Of a stretch of DNA of 64,000 nt, positions 54,394-64,000 are shown in pieces. Position 1 is the first letter of the stretch. Every line of letters begins with the position of its first letter. Below the pieces are notes generated by a model. It searched no databases. It saw nothing but the letters and a program-made list of their open reading frames with translations, and was not told the DNA's origin. The stretch spans positions 21,075 through 85,074 of the forward strand of contig NZ_CDDB01000097.1 of NCBI RefSeq assembly GCF_000820105.1. Direction: 5' to 3'. Source of the DNA: Aeromonas schubertii. Its GTDB lineage: Bacteria; Pseudomonadota; Gammaproteobacteria; Enterobacterales; Aeromonadaceae. A program made the position numbers and the translations under genes.

Positions 54394-56361
54394 ATGAGTC
54401 TCTCCATTGTGCAAAGGATCATTGCCGGTTTCGTGTTGATGCTCCTCTTGCTGATCCTGCTCGGCACCGTCAGTGCCCTGAAGATTCGCGGTATCAACGC
54501 GGGCCTGACGGACGTGACCGAGCGCTCTACTCCCCTGCTGGTGGCCGCCGCCACCATCAAGGGCAATCTGCAGGATGCCAACCGCTGGGTGCTGGAGTAT
54601 CGCACCAGTGAGGAGGCGGGAGCACTGAGTGCCCTGGCCAGCCGCTATGAGGAGCAGCGTCAGCGCTTCGACAAGAGCCGCGAGGCGCTGCAACGACACG
54701 ATGATGGCGGTCGTTTCGGTCAGATCGAGCAGGGTGCCAACCAGTTCTTCTCCCTCGCCGGCCAGGTGCTCGAGCAGCATCGTCGCGCGGTCGAGGCGCA
54801 GGATCGTCTGGCGGAGCTCAACAAGGGCTTCATCCGTCTGGAAGATACCTATCAGTGGGCCGCCGATCTGCTGTTGCAACAGGCTTCCAGCCAGCGCTCC
54901 ATGCGTAACAAGGCTGAGCTCATCACCTCGGGGATCGCCCGGGACCTGAAGAATATTCGGCGTGCCGACCGGCAAACCGATCTGGCCAAGCTGGAGAAGG
55001 TGCTCACCACCGACATCGAGATGGCTCGTAAACGTCTCGAGCGGGTTGCCGTCGCCGATGATGTTAAGGCGCGCTATCTGGCCAACCTCGGCAAGCTCGA
55101 GGAGCTGGCGCTCGGCCCCCAGGGTCTGCTTGCCAGCATGCGTAATCAGCAACAACTCGACGCCTCTCTCGCCGATCTCAATGGACGCCTCGATGCCTCC
55201 ATGGCACAGGTGTTGAACCTGCTCGACGAATTCAGTGCCAGCGCCGGTCAGCTGGCTTCCAGCAGTCGTAGCAGTGCCGACGGTGCGGTCAGCAGTGCCA
55301 GCTTCTGGATCATCACAGTGGCCGCCGTCTCGGCGCTGGTTGCGCTGGTGATCGGCTATACCACGGCGCGCAGCATCCAGCGGCCGCTGCAGATGATCAA
55401 TCGCGAGCTCGACGCCATGGCCGCCGGTGACATGACTCGCCGTATCAACTATCAGAGTGGATGCGAATTTGGTGCCCTCTCCCGCTCCATCGACATGCTG
55501 GCCAGCAAGACCGGCGATCTGCTCTCCCAGATCAACGCCGGTTCCCGCCATCTGGTGGATGAGGCCTCTCGCGCCGCCGAGATCAGCGAGCGCGCCATGG
55601 CCCGGGTGCAGGAGCAGAAGAGCCAGACCGATCAGGTGGCAGCCGCCATCACCGAGCTGGAGGTGAGTGCCAGCGAGGTGGCTCGTACCACAGACAACAC
55701 CAAGCATGAGGTTGCCCTGGCCAACGACGAGACCCAGGCGGGGAGACGCAAGGTGGCCGATACCCGGCGCATCACCGAATCCCTGGAGCAGGCCATGGAG
55801 GAGGCGGTTGGCATCACCCACAAGCTGGGCGAGTTCAGCGACAACATTGGCAGCATACTCGACGTGATCCGTGCTATCGCCGAGCAGACCAATCTGCTGG
55901 CGCTGAATGCCGCCATCGAGGCGGCGCGGGCTGGTGATGCGGGCCGCGGCTTTGCCGTGGTGGCCGACGAGGTGCGTGCGCTGGCAAATAGGACTCAAAC
56001 CAGTACCGAAGAGATCCAGGCGATGATCGAGAACCTGCAGGCATCCAGCCGCCATGTGGTGGAGGTGATGGGGCGCAGCCAGGATCAGACCCGGGGTTGT
56101 GTGGCCCAGACCCGTGAACTCGATGAGGCGCTCCAGGCCATCGCCGGGCGCATGAGTACTATCAAGGAGCTGGCCGATCAGGTGGCGCATGCCGCCACCG
56201 AGCAGATCTCCGTCAGCCAGGGGGTCGCCCGCCACATCTCGGGGATTGCAGAGGTGGCGTTTGACACCGAGCGTGAGGCCCGTCAATCGGCAGACAGCAG
56301 CGAGGTGCTGGCCGATCTCGCCTCGCAACAGCAACAACTGATCGCTCACTTCAAGGTCTAG
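54394..56361 (+). CDS. Methyl-accepting chemotaxis protein with long helical sensor
   Basis: A 655-residue chemoreceptor. The first membrane helix is at about 8-28, the second at about 304-325. The periplasmic domain of roughly 275 residues is predominantly helical ([33 protein letters not shown]) and lacks Cache signatures, resembling double four-helix-bundle sensors such as HBM domains. HAMP follows, then the signalling tip [20 protein letters not shown] and [17 protein letters not shown] 54394. A sigma28-like GTCGATAA lies near 54346, with a poor -35. The binding-protein gene follows after eight bases. Confidence 0.93.
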   Translation: MSLSIVQRIIAGFVLMLLLLILLGTVSALKIRGINAGLTDVTERSTPLLVAAATIKGNLQDANRWVLEYRTSEEAGALSALASRYEEQRQRFDKSREALQRHDDGGRFGQIEQGANQFFSLAGQVLEQHRRAVEAQDRLAELNKGFIRLEDTYQWAADLLLQQASSQRSMRNKAELITSGIARDLKNIRRADRQTDLAKLEKVLTTDIEMARKRLERVAVADDVKARYLANLGKLEELALGPQGLLASMRNQQQLDASLADLNGRLDASMAQVLNLLDEFSASAGQLASSSRSSADGAVSSASFWIITVAAVSALVALVIGYTTARSIQRPLQMINRELDAMAAGDMTRRINYQSGCEFGALSRSIDMLASKTGDLLSQINAGSRHLVDEASRAAEISERAMARVQEQKSQTDQVAAAITELEVSASEVARTTDNTKHEVALANDETQAGRRKVADTRRITESLEQAMEEAVGITHKLGEFSDNIGSILDVIRAIAEQTNLLALNAAIEAARAGDAGRGFAVVADEVRALANRTQTSTEEIQAMIENLQASSRHVVEVMGRSQDQTRGCVAQTRELDEALQAIAGRMSTIKELADQVAHAATEQISVSQGVARHISGIAEVAFDTEREARQSADSSEVLADLASQQQQLIAHFKV

Positions 56362-56369
56362 GAGGCCCT

Positions 56370-57803
56370 ATGTCGAATAAATGGTTAGGGCTGCTTGGGC
56401 TCCTGTGTGCGGCCCCGCTGGTAGCCAGTGAGTTGGTGATTGAGAGCTGGCGTACCGATGACCAGGCCCTGTGGGAGCAGAAGATCATTCCCACCTTCGA
56501 GGCGAGCCATCCCGGGATCAAGGTGCGTTTCCATCCGGTGCAAAACGTCAATTACATGCCGACCCTGCTCGACAATCTCAAGGGAGGCAAGGCAGGAGAT
56601 CTCATCACCTGTCGTCCCTTCGACGATTCCCTTGCGCTGTTCAAGGCCGGCCACCTGGCCGAGGTGACCGAAATGGCCGGGATGGAAAACTTCCCGAGTT
56701 TTGCCCAATCGCCCTGGCAGACCGATTCCGGTGCCCAGACCTTCTGCGTGCCCATGGCGTCGGTTATTCACGGCTTCTTCTATAACAAGGGTATCTTCAA
56801 GGAGCTCGGCATCGAGCCTCCCCAGACCCGGGATGCCTTCTTTGCTGCCCTCGACAAGGTGAAGGCCGATGGTCGCTACCTGCCACTCGCCATGAGTGGT
56901 AGCGAGAGCTGGGTGGCGTCCGAACTTGGTTTCCAGAACATAGGTCCCAACTACTGGAAGGGGGAGGATGGGCGCCTGGCTCTCATCAATGGCAGTGAGC
57001 GGATGGATGCCCGTCCCTTCGTGCAGGTGTTTGAGGAGCTGGCACGCTGGCGACCCTATCTGGGTGAGGGGGCGCAGAGCCGCGACTATGGGACCAGCAA
57101 CCAGCTCTTTACCTCGGGCAAGGCCGCCATGTATGTGGCCGGCTCCTGGGAGATTGCGCCCTTCACCGGCAAGGTGGACTTCGGGGTGCTACGGCCGCCG
57201 GTCGCCAAGAGTGGGGATAGCTGCTTCTTCACCGATCACACGGACATCGGCATGGGGATGAATGCGGCCAGCAAGAACAAGGAAGAGGCAATGCAGTTCC
57301 TGCAGTGGCTCACCACGCCAGAGTTTGCGGAGCTCTACACCAACGCCCTGCCTGGCTTCTTCTCCCTCTCCAATCACTTCTTTGAGGTGAGTAACCCGGC
57401 GGCCAAGGCCATGATGGAGTGGCGTGACCAGTGCGACTCCACCATTCGGGTGGCGACCCAGATCCTTTCGCGGGGGACGCCCAAGTTGGGTGATCAGCTT
57501 GCCGAGCTGAGCCAGGCCGTGTTGCTGGGCAAGGAGAGCCCCGGTGAGGCTGCGCAGCAACTGCAGAAAGGGTTGACCAGCTGGTATGGCCCGCAGCAGA
57601 AGCCGAAGGGCAAGCGTGATGCCGCAGCCGAGTGTGACTGCGCCCCTGTGGCGCCGGTCACTGCTCCTGCCGTGGCATCAAACGAACCCGCGCCGGCTGC
57701 CGTGGCGCCGACCACAGAGGCCGCACCGGTTGCGCCGGGTGAGACTGAGGAGGCGTTGTCCCAGGAGCTGGAGCGAAGCGCAGCGCCACTCCCTTCGCAG
57801 TAA
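56370..57803 (+). CDS. Sugar-type periplasmic binding protein paired with the chemoreceptor
   Basis: A 477-residue family 1 extracellular solute-binding protein. The signal peptide is about 19 residues (ending LVAS). The binding core has the usual features: ELVIESWRTDDQALWEQKIIPTF at the mature start (shown in part), GKAGDLITCRPFD, KAAMYVAGSWEIAPF and the hinge GMGMNAASKNKEEAMQF. From about residue 400 an unusual tail rich in Pro, Ala, Val and Glu extends for some 70 residues, with a CDC motif near its start. No permease or ATPase gene adjoins; the partner is the receptor eight bases upstream. Confidence 0.9.
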   Translation: MSNKWLGLLGLLCAAPLVASELVIESWRTDDQALWEQKIIPTFEASHPGIKVRFHPVQNVNYMPTLLDNLKGGKAGDLITCRPFDDSLALFKAGHLAEVTEMAGMENFPSFAQSPWQTDSGAQTFCVPMASVIHGFFYNKGIFKELGIEPPQTRDAFFAALDKVKADGRYLPLAMSGSESWVASELGFQNIGPNYWKGEDGRLALINGSERMDARPFVQVFEELARWRPYLGEGAQSRDYGTSNQLFTSGKAAMYVAGSWEIAPFTGKVDFGVLRPPVAKSGDSCFFTDHTDIGMGMNAASKNKEEAMQFLQWLTTPEFAELYTNALPGFFSLSNHFFEVSNPAAKAMMEWRDQCDSTIRVATQILSRGTPKLGDQLAELSQAVLLGKESPGEAAQQLQKGLTSWYGPQQKPKGKRDAAAECDCAPVAPVTAPAVASNEPAPAAVAPTTEAAPVAPGETEEALSQELERSAAPLPSQ

Positions 57804-57806
57804 CCC

Positions 57807-57842
57807 CGAGAGCGGGGAGGCTTGGCCTCCCCGCTCTCGTTT
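57807..57842 (+). terminator. Terminator of the chemoreceptor-binding protein operon
   Basis: Fifteen-base stem CGAGAGCGGGGAGGC paired with GCCTCCCCGCTCTCG around loop TTG, followed by TTT. It reaches the end of the converging acetyltransferase gene. Confidence 0.85.
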
Positions 57843-58633
57843 CAGCCCTGTTCCCAGCGGCAGAGGCTGCCGGTACGGGCGACAGGCTCGAAGCCGAGTC
57901 GGCGATAGACACGCTGGGCGTGATAGTCGCAGTCTGCCACTATGATCAGCTCCGCCACTCTCCCCAGCCCGTGGCGAGCGACACCATGAAGCAGATGACG
58001 GCACAGGCCGCGGTTGCGCCAGGCCTCCCGGGTTCTGACCCACTGAAAACGCCCCAGGCTCTCGGTGAAGAAGAGACCACAGCTGGCAACCAGGCTCACA
58101 CCGTCCCACATCCCCCACCACTGGCCCAGACCATCGGCTATCATGGCCCGATAGAGACGCACGCGGGAGAGGAGAAACTCATGATAGTGCGCCGCCTCAT
58201 GGGCCGGATTGCGTTCCCTTAACTCGAGTTCGACCCAGGCAGGCCAGTCATCCGGGGTAAAGGGGCGAACCGGGAGGGGCAGGGGACCATCGGGGGGGAT
58301 CAGACGCTCTCGGGTCAGAGAGAGCGCGAGACATTCCATATAGTGGTAACCACAGGCGACGAAGGCACCAGGACAGCGACTCAGCCCCTCGTCCAGTGGC
58401 CACAGGAAGGTGCGATGGCGAATGCGGGGGTCCTGACCGATGAGGCGATCGAACGTCTGCTCCAGCCATCCCTTGTCCCTGTCATCGGGTGGGCGTGGCA
58501 GCAGCAGATAGTTACCGAAGTAGTAGTCCGGGCTCTCCGGAGTCGAGATGGCCCAGTAGTCGGAATGACGCTGAATGAGACCCTGATAGCTGTCAAACAG
58601 CAGATCGGTGGAGATGGCGGGGTGGGTCTCCAT
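57842..58633 (-). CDS. GNAT-family N-acetyltransferase
   Basis: A 263-residue protein whose last 150 residues form a GNAT fold: the acetyl-CoA loop is RTREAWRNRGLCRHLLHGV, preceded by SCGLFFTESLGRFQWV and followed by the strand ELIIVADCDYHAQRVYRRLGFEPV. The N-terminal 110 residues (DYYFGNYLLLPRPP, FVACGYHYMECLAL) are a second, degenerate GNAT-like half. The substrate is unknown. ATG 58633 has AGGAG upstream; an in-frame GTG 15 bases earlier is less likely. Monocistronic. Confidence 0.87.
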   Translation of the reverse strand: METHPAISTDLLFDSYQGLIQRHSDYWAISTPESPDYYFGNYLLLPRPPDDRDKGWLEQTFDRLIGQDPRIRHRTFLWPLDEGLSRCPGAFVACGYHYMECLALSLTRERLIPPDGPLPLPVRPFTPDDWPAWVELELRERNPAHEAAHYHEFLLSRVRLYRAMIADGLGQWWGMWDGVSLVASCGLFFTESLGRFQWVRTREAWRNRGLCRHLLHGVARHGLGRVAELIIVADCDYHAQRVYRRLGFEPVARTGSLCRWEQG

Positions 58634-58867
58634 GGGGGGACTCCTCACAAGCTTGAACCAATCTGGTTATCGGCAGGGAGTGGCGGCTCTACATAAAAGA
58701 AGGGCCGGAGAGACTCCGGCCAAACAATCACACGCAGATTCAGAACGTATAACGTTCTGCACACATCATAACTGGATTCCGAACTCTTGGGGATGGGGTT
58801 CAATCAGATAACGCAAAATTTTTCTTTCGTTTGCGGGTTAATCTGGTGAGAAAAGATGACAGACAGG

Positions 58868-59850
<983 letters not shown>

Positions 59851-59862
59851 TGCCCGGATAGC

Positions 59863-59892
59863 AAGAAGCCCCGCCAGAGCGGGGCTTCTTCA
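59863..59892 (+). terminator. Rho-independent terminator of metF
   Basis: Twelve-base stem AAGAAGCCCCGC/GCGGGGCTTCTT with loop CAGA. It may serve the converging metal ATPase gene as well, since the stem is symmetrical in A and T. Confidence 0.85.
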
Positions 59893-59901
59893 TCATGGAA
59901 C

Positions 59902-62178
59902 TCAACGCTTGCGCAGCAGGCGCAGGGCATTGGCGGTCACCAGGGCGGTGGCGCCAGTGTCGGCCAGCACCGCCAGCCAGAGCCCGGTCAGACCGAGCAG
60001 GCTGGTGACCAGGAAGATTGCCTTGAGACCGAGAGCCAGGGCGATGTTTTGACGTATGTTGGCGAGCGCAGCCCGCGATAACCGGATCATGGCCGGCAGC
60101 CCGTGCAGTTGGCTGGTGGTCAGGGCGGCATCGGCAGTCTCCAGCGCCACATCCGTGCCCGACCCCATGGCGATACCGATACGGGCCCGCTTCATGGCCG
60201 GGGCATCGTTGATGCCATCCCCTACCATGGCGACAGCCTTCTGGTTCCCCAGATTGGCAACGGCCTCGACCTTGTCGGCGGGCAGCAGGCCGGCCCGGTA
60301 GTCCAGGTTGAGCTCTGCCGCGATGGCGGCGGCCGCTCTTGGATTGTCACCGGTCAACATGACGCCATCGATCCCGAGTGCCTGCAACTCGACCAGAGCG
60401 GCACGGGCATCGGGACGCAGGCGATCCTGCAGAGCCAGCAGGGCACGGGGGATCCCCGTCTGAGCCAGTACGATGACGGTTTTTCCACCCTGCTCGAGGG
60501 TTTGGATTTGTGCCACCGTGCCTTTGGCGAGGCCACCTTGATGGGTCGGGGCCAGTAGGCTCCAGGATTGACCATCGATCTCCCCTTCAACCCCCATGCC
60601 GGGCAGGGCGCGAATCTCACGGGCCGTGGCCGGAGTGACCCCAAGGCCTTGGGCATGAGCCACAATGGCCTGGGCCAATGGATGGTGAGAGCCCTGTTCG
60701 ATGGCGGCCGCCATGGCCAGCAGTCGCTCGATCGGGTGTGTGTCATCCAGAGCGATCAGATCGGTTACCGCTGGCTTCCCCAGAGTCAGGGTGCCGGTCT
60801 TGTCGAAGGCGATGAGTTCGACACTGGCCAATCGTTCCAGTGCTGCACCTCCTTTTATCAGGGCTCCCTGACGGGTCGCCGCAGCCAGCGCCGAGGTGAC
60901 GGCTGCCGGAGTCGAGATGACCAGGGCACAGGGACAGCCGATGAGCAGCAGTGCCAACCCACGATAGATCCAGGTCTGCCAATCGGCCCCCATGGTCAGG
61001 GGAGGGATCAGGATGACGGCGAGAGCGACCAGCATCATGGCTGGCGTGTACCAGCGGCTGAAGCGGTCGATGAAGCGCTCGATGGGGGCGCGTTGGGACT
61101 CGGCCTCTTCGATGAGTTGCAGTATGCGGTCGATCGCATTGTGACCCGGCTCCGAGATGACACGCAGTCTGATCACTCTGTCTACGCAGAGGGAACCGGC
61201 GGCGACCTTTTCACCGCTGCGGCGCTCAACCGGGAGCGACTCACCGGTGAGGGCGCTCTCGTCGAAAGCCGCCAGTGCGTCGAGTAATTCGGCATCGGCA
61301 GGCAGACGGGCGCCAGGCGCCACTTCAATGACGTCGCCCGGCATCAGCTCCCCGGCTTCCACTTCCTCGCGGAGCTCGCCGCGTACCCGTACGGCTCGCT
61401 CGGGGACCAGGGCCATCAGGGCACTCACTCCGGCCCGGGCACGCCCGGCGGCGTAGGCCTCGAGTTTTTCTCCGAGCATGAAGAGCAGCAGCACCATGGC
61501 GGCTTCGGCGGTTTCCCCCAGGTAGAGGGCGCCAACGGCAGCCACACTCATCAGGGTCTCTATCGCAAAAGGGGTTCCACTACGGGCCAGCTGCCAGGCC
61601 TTACAGGCAACTGGCCACAGCCCCCATAATGTCGCCAGGATGAAGAGCCACTCGCCTTGAGTCGGTGCAATCTGGCCTATCAGGGTAGCCAGCGCCATCA
61701 GGGTGGTCAGAGAGATGAGCGGAAGGTTGCTGCGTAACCAGCCGGTCGTGGCCGGAGTGGTCGCGGTCGTCTCCTCGTTCAGGGTAAAGCCGGCTGCGCT
61801 GACTGCGGCCATGATGTCGAGAGGGGAGAGTGCCGGGATGGCATCAACCACCAGACGCTCGGTTGCAAACAAGACCCTGGCCTGATTGACCCCGTTGAGA
61901 CGCCCAACCGCTGTTTCAATCTTTCGGGCGCAACTGGGGCAGTCCATCCCGCTCACCTGCCAGCTGTGGCGACGGCTACCCTCGGCCGGTGCATCAGGCT
62001 TCAGAGGAGGATCGTCATCGTTGCCGTGAGCGTCGAGATCGCAATGCCCATCGCTATGCTCATGGGATGCCTGGGGTGCGGTGACGGCATCACAGCAGTG
62101 ATTGCCGTGGTGATGAGGCTTGTTGGGGTTGATGGCCTTGATGGTGGGCGGGTTACCCGAGCAGCAGGAGTGGCTCAT
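59902..62178 (-). CDS. zntA: Zn/Cd/Pb-exporting P-type ATPase, ZntA-like
   Basis: A 758-residue P1B-type ATPase pumping divalent soft metals out of the cytosol. The N-terminal 70 residues are unusually rich in His, Cys and Asp (SHSCCSG, PHHHGNHCCD, HEHSDGHCDLDAHG), then an HMA domain with GMDCPSC (C80, C83). The core has the CPC motif in GCPCALV, phosphorylation site D459 in DKTGTLT, HP (SHHPLAQA), and MVGDGINDAPA. Start ATG 62178 after AAGGAA is preferred to a TTG seven codons upstream. Controlled by a MerR-type promoter. Confidence 0.95.
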   Translation of the reverse strand: MSHSCCSGNPPTIKAINPNKPHHHGNHCCDAVTAPQASHEHSDGHCDLDAHGNDDDPPLKPDAPAEGSRRHSWQVSGMDCPSCARKIETAVGRLNGVNQARVLFATERLVVDAIPALSPLDIMAAVSAAGFTLNEETTATTPATTGWLRSNLPLISLTTLMALATLIGQIAPTQGEWLFILATLWGLWPVACKAWQLARSGTPFAIETLMSVAAVGALYLGETAEAAMVLLLFMLGEKLEAYAAGRARAGVSALMALVPERAVRVRGELREEVEAGELMPGDVIEVAPGARLPADAELLDALAAFDESALTGESLPVERRSGEKVAAGSLCVDRVIRLRVISEPGHNAIDRILQLIEEAESQRAPIERFIDRFSRWYTPAMMLVALAVILIPPLTMGADWQTWIYRGLALLLIGCPCALVISTPAAVTSALAAATRQGALIKGGAALERLASVELIAFDKTGTLTLGKPAVTDLIALDDTHPIERLLAMAAAIEQGSHHPLAQAIVAHAQGLGVTPATAREIRALPGMGVEGEIDGQSWSLLAPTHQGGLAKGTVAQIQTLEQGGKTVIVLAQTGIPRALLALQDRLRPDARAALVELQALGIDGVMLTGDNPRAAAAIAAELNLDYRAGLLPADKVEAVANLGNQKAVAMVGDGINDAPAMKRARIGIAMGSGTDVALETADAALTTSQLHGLPAMIRLSRAALANIRQNIALALGLKAIFLVTSLLGLTGLWLAVLADTGATALVTANALRLLRKR

Positions 62179-62211
62179 GGCGAGTTCCTTGTTGTCCAAT
62201 GCTTGAAGACG

Positions 62212-62243
62212 AGTCTAGACCTTTGACCATAGTCCAAGGTCAA
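62212..62243 (-). promoter_or_regulatory. MerR/ZntR-type promoter of the metal ATPase gene
   Basis: On the minus strand TTGACC (-35) and TAGACT (-10) are separated by 20 bases, the overlong spacer typical of MerR-family activated promoters. The spacer holds a dyad, CCTTGGAC-TATG-GTCAAAGG (62220-62239), centred where ZntR, CadR or PbrR bind. No merR-type gene is adjacent, so the regulator must act from elsewhere. Confidence 0.85.
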
Positions 62244-62294
62244 GGGGCTATCAGGGCGACCTATACTTCTTCAAGGTGGTGTGGGAGTGTGCAT

Positions 62295-63029
62295 ATGAAG
62301 TGTTGTCTGTTGCTCTTGGTGCTATGGCAGCCCTTGTGGGGCGTGGCGGCCCCCCTGACCTTGGTGGCCGGGGATTTCTCACCCTATACGGGGGAGTCTC
62401 TCCCACAGGGGGGGCTGTCTACCCGCCTGGTGAGGGCCATCTTTGAAGAGGCCGGATGGGAAGAGCCCAACATAGCATTCATGCCCTGGAGTCGCGGTTA
62501 TAAGCAGGCTCGTCTCGGCATTGTCGCCGCCACTTTTCCTTATGCGTGGAATGCGGAGCGTGCCGGGCAGTTTCTCTACAGTGCACCGATTCATTTCGAT
62601 CATCTGCTCTGGTTTAGCCGAAAAGAGAACAAGAAGGCAGCTAAAGGAGAGTGGAAAGGAATGCGCCTGTGCATTCCCAAGGGGTGGAATACGGCTCATG
62701 CGGCAGAGGCGATTAAACGCTATAGCCTGAGACTGGAGCAACCCCTCGAACTGGAACGCTGTCTCGAGTTGGTGATGGTCGGGCGGGCTGATCTTATTGC
62801 GATGAATGAGCGGGTGATCGGCGAGGCCTGTATGCAGGAGTTCCGCCATAGAGAGTGTCTGCAGAGGCTTCCTTTCTACCCCCAGACAGACTCTTTCTAT
62901 CTCATCATGTCACGCAGCTATCCCGATGCTCCTGCCTTTATCGAGCGCTTTAACACGGCACTGGCTTCCCTGCGTGCCGATGGGCGTTACGATCGGATAC
63001 TGCTCGAGGGATTCGCCCCCGCCGAATAG
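62295..63029 (+). CDS. Periplasmic binding-protein-like protein, family 3 type
   Basis: A 244-residue exported protein (signal peptide about 20 residues, ending GVAA). It resembles amino-acid-type binding proteins: LTLVAGDFSPYTGESLPQGG at the mature start, GIVAATFPYAWNAERAGQFLYS, then a lobe-crossing segment, and the C-terminal RFNTALASLRADGRYDRIL common to this superfamily. Cys residues at LELERCLEL, GEACMQE and HRECLQR may form disulfides. No transporter genes adjoin, so transport, sensing and a non-transport role are all possible. ATG 62295; the longer frame overlaps the divergent zntA promoter. Confidence 0.85.
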   Translation: MKCCLLLLVLWQPLWGVAAPLTLVAGDFSPYTGESLPQGGLSTRLVRAIFEEAGWEEPNIAFMPWSRGYKQARLGIVAATFPYAWNAERAGQFLYSAPIHFDHLLWFSRKENKKAAKGEWKGMRLCIPKGWNTAHAAEAIKRYSLRLEQPLELERCLELVMVGRADLIAMNERVIGEACMQEFRHRECLQRLPFYPQTDSFYLIMSRSYPDAPAFIERFNTALASLRADGRYDRILLEGFAPAE

Positions 63030-63136
63030 CACCAGCACCAAGATTGTGGCAGACTGTTTCCCCTGCACTGGGTGAATGTCCACCCACAGATTGAGTCCAG
63101 GTCGAGCCTGGCATAGCGATAGAGTGAGAGAGAATT

Positions 63137-63697
63137 ATGGCCAGTCGCGGCATCAACAAAGTGATTCTGATTGGTAACCTCGGGCAAGATCCCGAAGTTC
63201 GTTACATGCCCAGCGGTGGAGCGGTGACCAACATTACCCTGGCCACCTCTGAAACCTGGCGCGACAAGCAGACCGGTGAACAGAAAGAGCGTACCGAGTG
63301 GCACCGCGTCGTGTTCATGGGCAAGCTGGCCGAAGTCGCAGGGGAGTATCTGCGCAAGGGTTCGCAAGTCTATGTAGAAGGCAAGCTGCAGACCCGCAAG
63401 TGGCAGGATCAGAGTGGTCAGGAGCGCTACACCACCGAAGTGCTGGTCGACAGTTTCACCGGCGTGATGCAGATGCTGGGTGGTCGTCCCCAGGGGGCGG
63501 GTCAGCCGATGAATCAAGGGGGTGGCCAGCAAGGCTGGGGTCAGCCCCAGCAACCCATGCAGCAGGCCAGCCGTCCTGCGCCGAGCCAGGGCATGCAGCA
63601 ACAGGGTGGCTATAGCCGCCCGGCTGCGCAGCCTCAGTCAGCCCCGCCGGTTTACAACGAGCCGCCCATGGACTTTGACGACGATATCCCGTTCTGA
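63137..63697 (+). CDS. ssb: Single-stranded DNA-binding protein
   Basis: A 186-residue SSB that coats single-stranded DNA in replication, repair and recombination. Residues 1-110 form the OB fold ([51 protein letters not shown]). A Gly/Gln/Pro-rich linker follows, and the conserved acidic tip DFDDDIPF closes the protein for partner binding. ATG 63137 after GAGAGAGAATT. Unlike in E. coli it is not next to uvrA, and I see no LexA box before it. Confidence 0.97.
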   Translation: MASRGINKVILIGNLGQDPEVRYMPSGGAVTNITLATSETWRDKQTGEQKERTEWHRVVFMGKLAEVAGEYLRKGSQVYVEGKLQTRKWQDQSGQERYTTEVLVDSFTGVMQMLGGRPQGAGQPMNQGGGQQGWGQPQQPMQQASRPAPSQGMQQQGGYSRPAAQPQSAPPVYNEPPMDFDDDIPF

Positions 63698-63715
63698 GTC
63701 TTGCAAGACATCGAC

Positions 63716-63740
63716 AAAAGCCTCGCATTGCGAGGCTTTT
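63716..63740 (+). terminator. Rho-independent terminator of ssb
   Basis: Eleven-base stem around AAAAGCCTCGCA/TGCGAGGCTTTT with a very small loop, ending in TTTT. Confidence 0.9.
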
Positions 63741-63865
63741 ACTTTATATATGTCTTTGAACCGGCCCCCAGGGGCGTTTCTGTGGATAATTCTGGTGATA
63801 ATCTGTGTTTTTGCTTTGTGTTTGGTCGAACGCACCAAAAACGACACTTTTTCACGATTTAGTCC

Positions 63866-63893
63866 TTGCCAGAATTCGCCGGCTCCCTATAAT
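63866..63893 (+). promoter_or_regulatory. Upstream rrn-type promoter (P1-like)
   Basis: TTGCCA, 16 bases, then a perfect TATAAT followed by the GC-rich discriminator GCGCC, the hallmark of stringently controlled rRNA P1 promoters. Confidence 0.75.
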
Positions 63894-63968
63894 GCGCCTC
63901 CATCGACAGGGCAACGCCGCCACAGCAGCGAGCCGGTCGATGGGTGAAAAAGCCTTGAAAAATAAGGC

Positions 63969-63996
63969 TTGACTCACCGGGCGGGAAGCGTAGAAT
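63969..63996 (+). promoter_or_regulatory. Downstream rrn-type promoter
   Basis: TTGACT, 16 bases containing CGGGCGGGAAGCG, then TAGAAT and GCC. The form closely recalls gammaproteobacterial rRNA promoters (TTGACT ... GCGGGAAG ... TATTATGC in E. coli). Confidence 0.75.
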
Positions 63997-64000
63997 GCCA

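Larger units (their letters stand above)
63741..64000 (+). other. Leader region of a stable RNA operon at the window edge
   Basis: No protein gene is credible in this stretch. It contains an A/T-rich UP-like segment (about 63835-63862) and two strong tandem promoters pointing out of the window, described separately. The mature RNA would begin beyond position 64000. Confidence 0.65.

Noticed and set aside
63030-63136. A LexA box upstream of ssb
   Set aside because: CTG and CAG triplets occur, but none is spaced by ten bases in the right arrangement.
63781-63789. DnaA box TGTGGATAA suggesting a replication origin
   Set aside because: Only one perfect box, with no cluster, no AT-rich unwinding repeats and no origin-associated genes.

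Overview
The window looks like a chromosomal segment of an Aeromonas-type gammaproteobacterium. It is GC-rich, gene-dense and almost free of mobile DNA. The assignment rests on a divergent LuxI/LuxR pair resembling AhyI/AhyR, a complete menFDHBCE cluster with a divergent menA, recC-recB-recD without ptrA between them, secreted GH19 chitinase, M9 collagenase and GHSHG lipase, and an Aeromonas-like chaperone-usher locus. All homology statements come from recall of protein families, not from searches. The AHL synthase differs from the A. hydrophila protein as I remember it, so the species is left open.

Layout. 1-5 kb: the 3' end of an unrecognised exported protein, a small acidic protein, an HTH regulator, a candidate 42-residue protein with its own terminator, and a yhaJ / yhaK-yqjF (LysR / pirin-DoxX) unit. 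5-15.5 kb: recC, recB and recD overlapping end to end, then dbpA. 15.7-21.9 kb: chitinase with a CRP-like site, an NTF2-like exported protein, a YjeM-like transporter, the quorum-sensing pair and a SYLF lipoprotein. 22-31 kb: uvrA under a good LexA box, a CHASE4-like GGDEF protein, OmpW, a thioesterase, a lipase with a shortened foldase gene, and sanA. 31-34 kb: collagenase.

34.1-42.3 kb is the most interesting part. On the minus strand a tiny pilin-like gene is preceded by a class I cyclic-di-GMP riboswitch. A promoter abuts the aptamer, a perfect hairpin buries the ribosome binding site, and a nine-base complement of the aptamer core lies just downstream and could form the alternative fold. 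On the plus strand, beyond a perfect FNR-type palindrome and a leader terminator, lies a six-gene chaperone-usher operon. A CadC/ToxR-like membrane-bound regulator converges on its end, overlapping by 10 bases. Surface-fibre expression here may therefore respond to second messenger, oxygen and envelope signals.

42.5-50.5 kb holds menaquinone synthesis (MenF, D, H, B, C, E and divergent MenA), with an inverted repeat in the divergent promoter region. 50.5-58.6 kb has two chemoreceptors, an M3 oligopeptidase, a sugar-type binding protein paired with the second receptor, and a GNAT acetyltransferase. 58.9-63.7 kb has metF with MetJ boxes, a ZntA-like metal ATPase with a MerR-type promoter, a small periplasmic binding protein and ssb. 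The right edge carries two tandem strong promoters that look like the start of an rRNA (or other stable RNA) operon lying outside the window.
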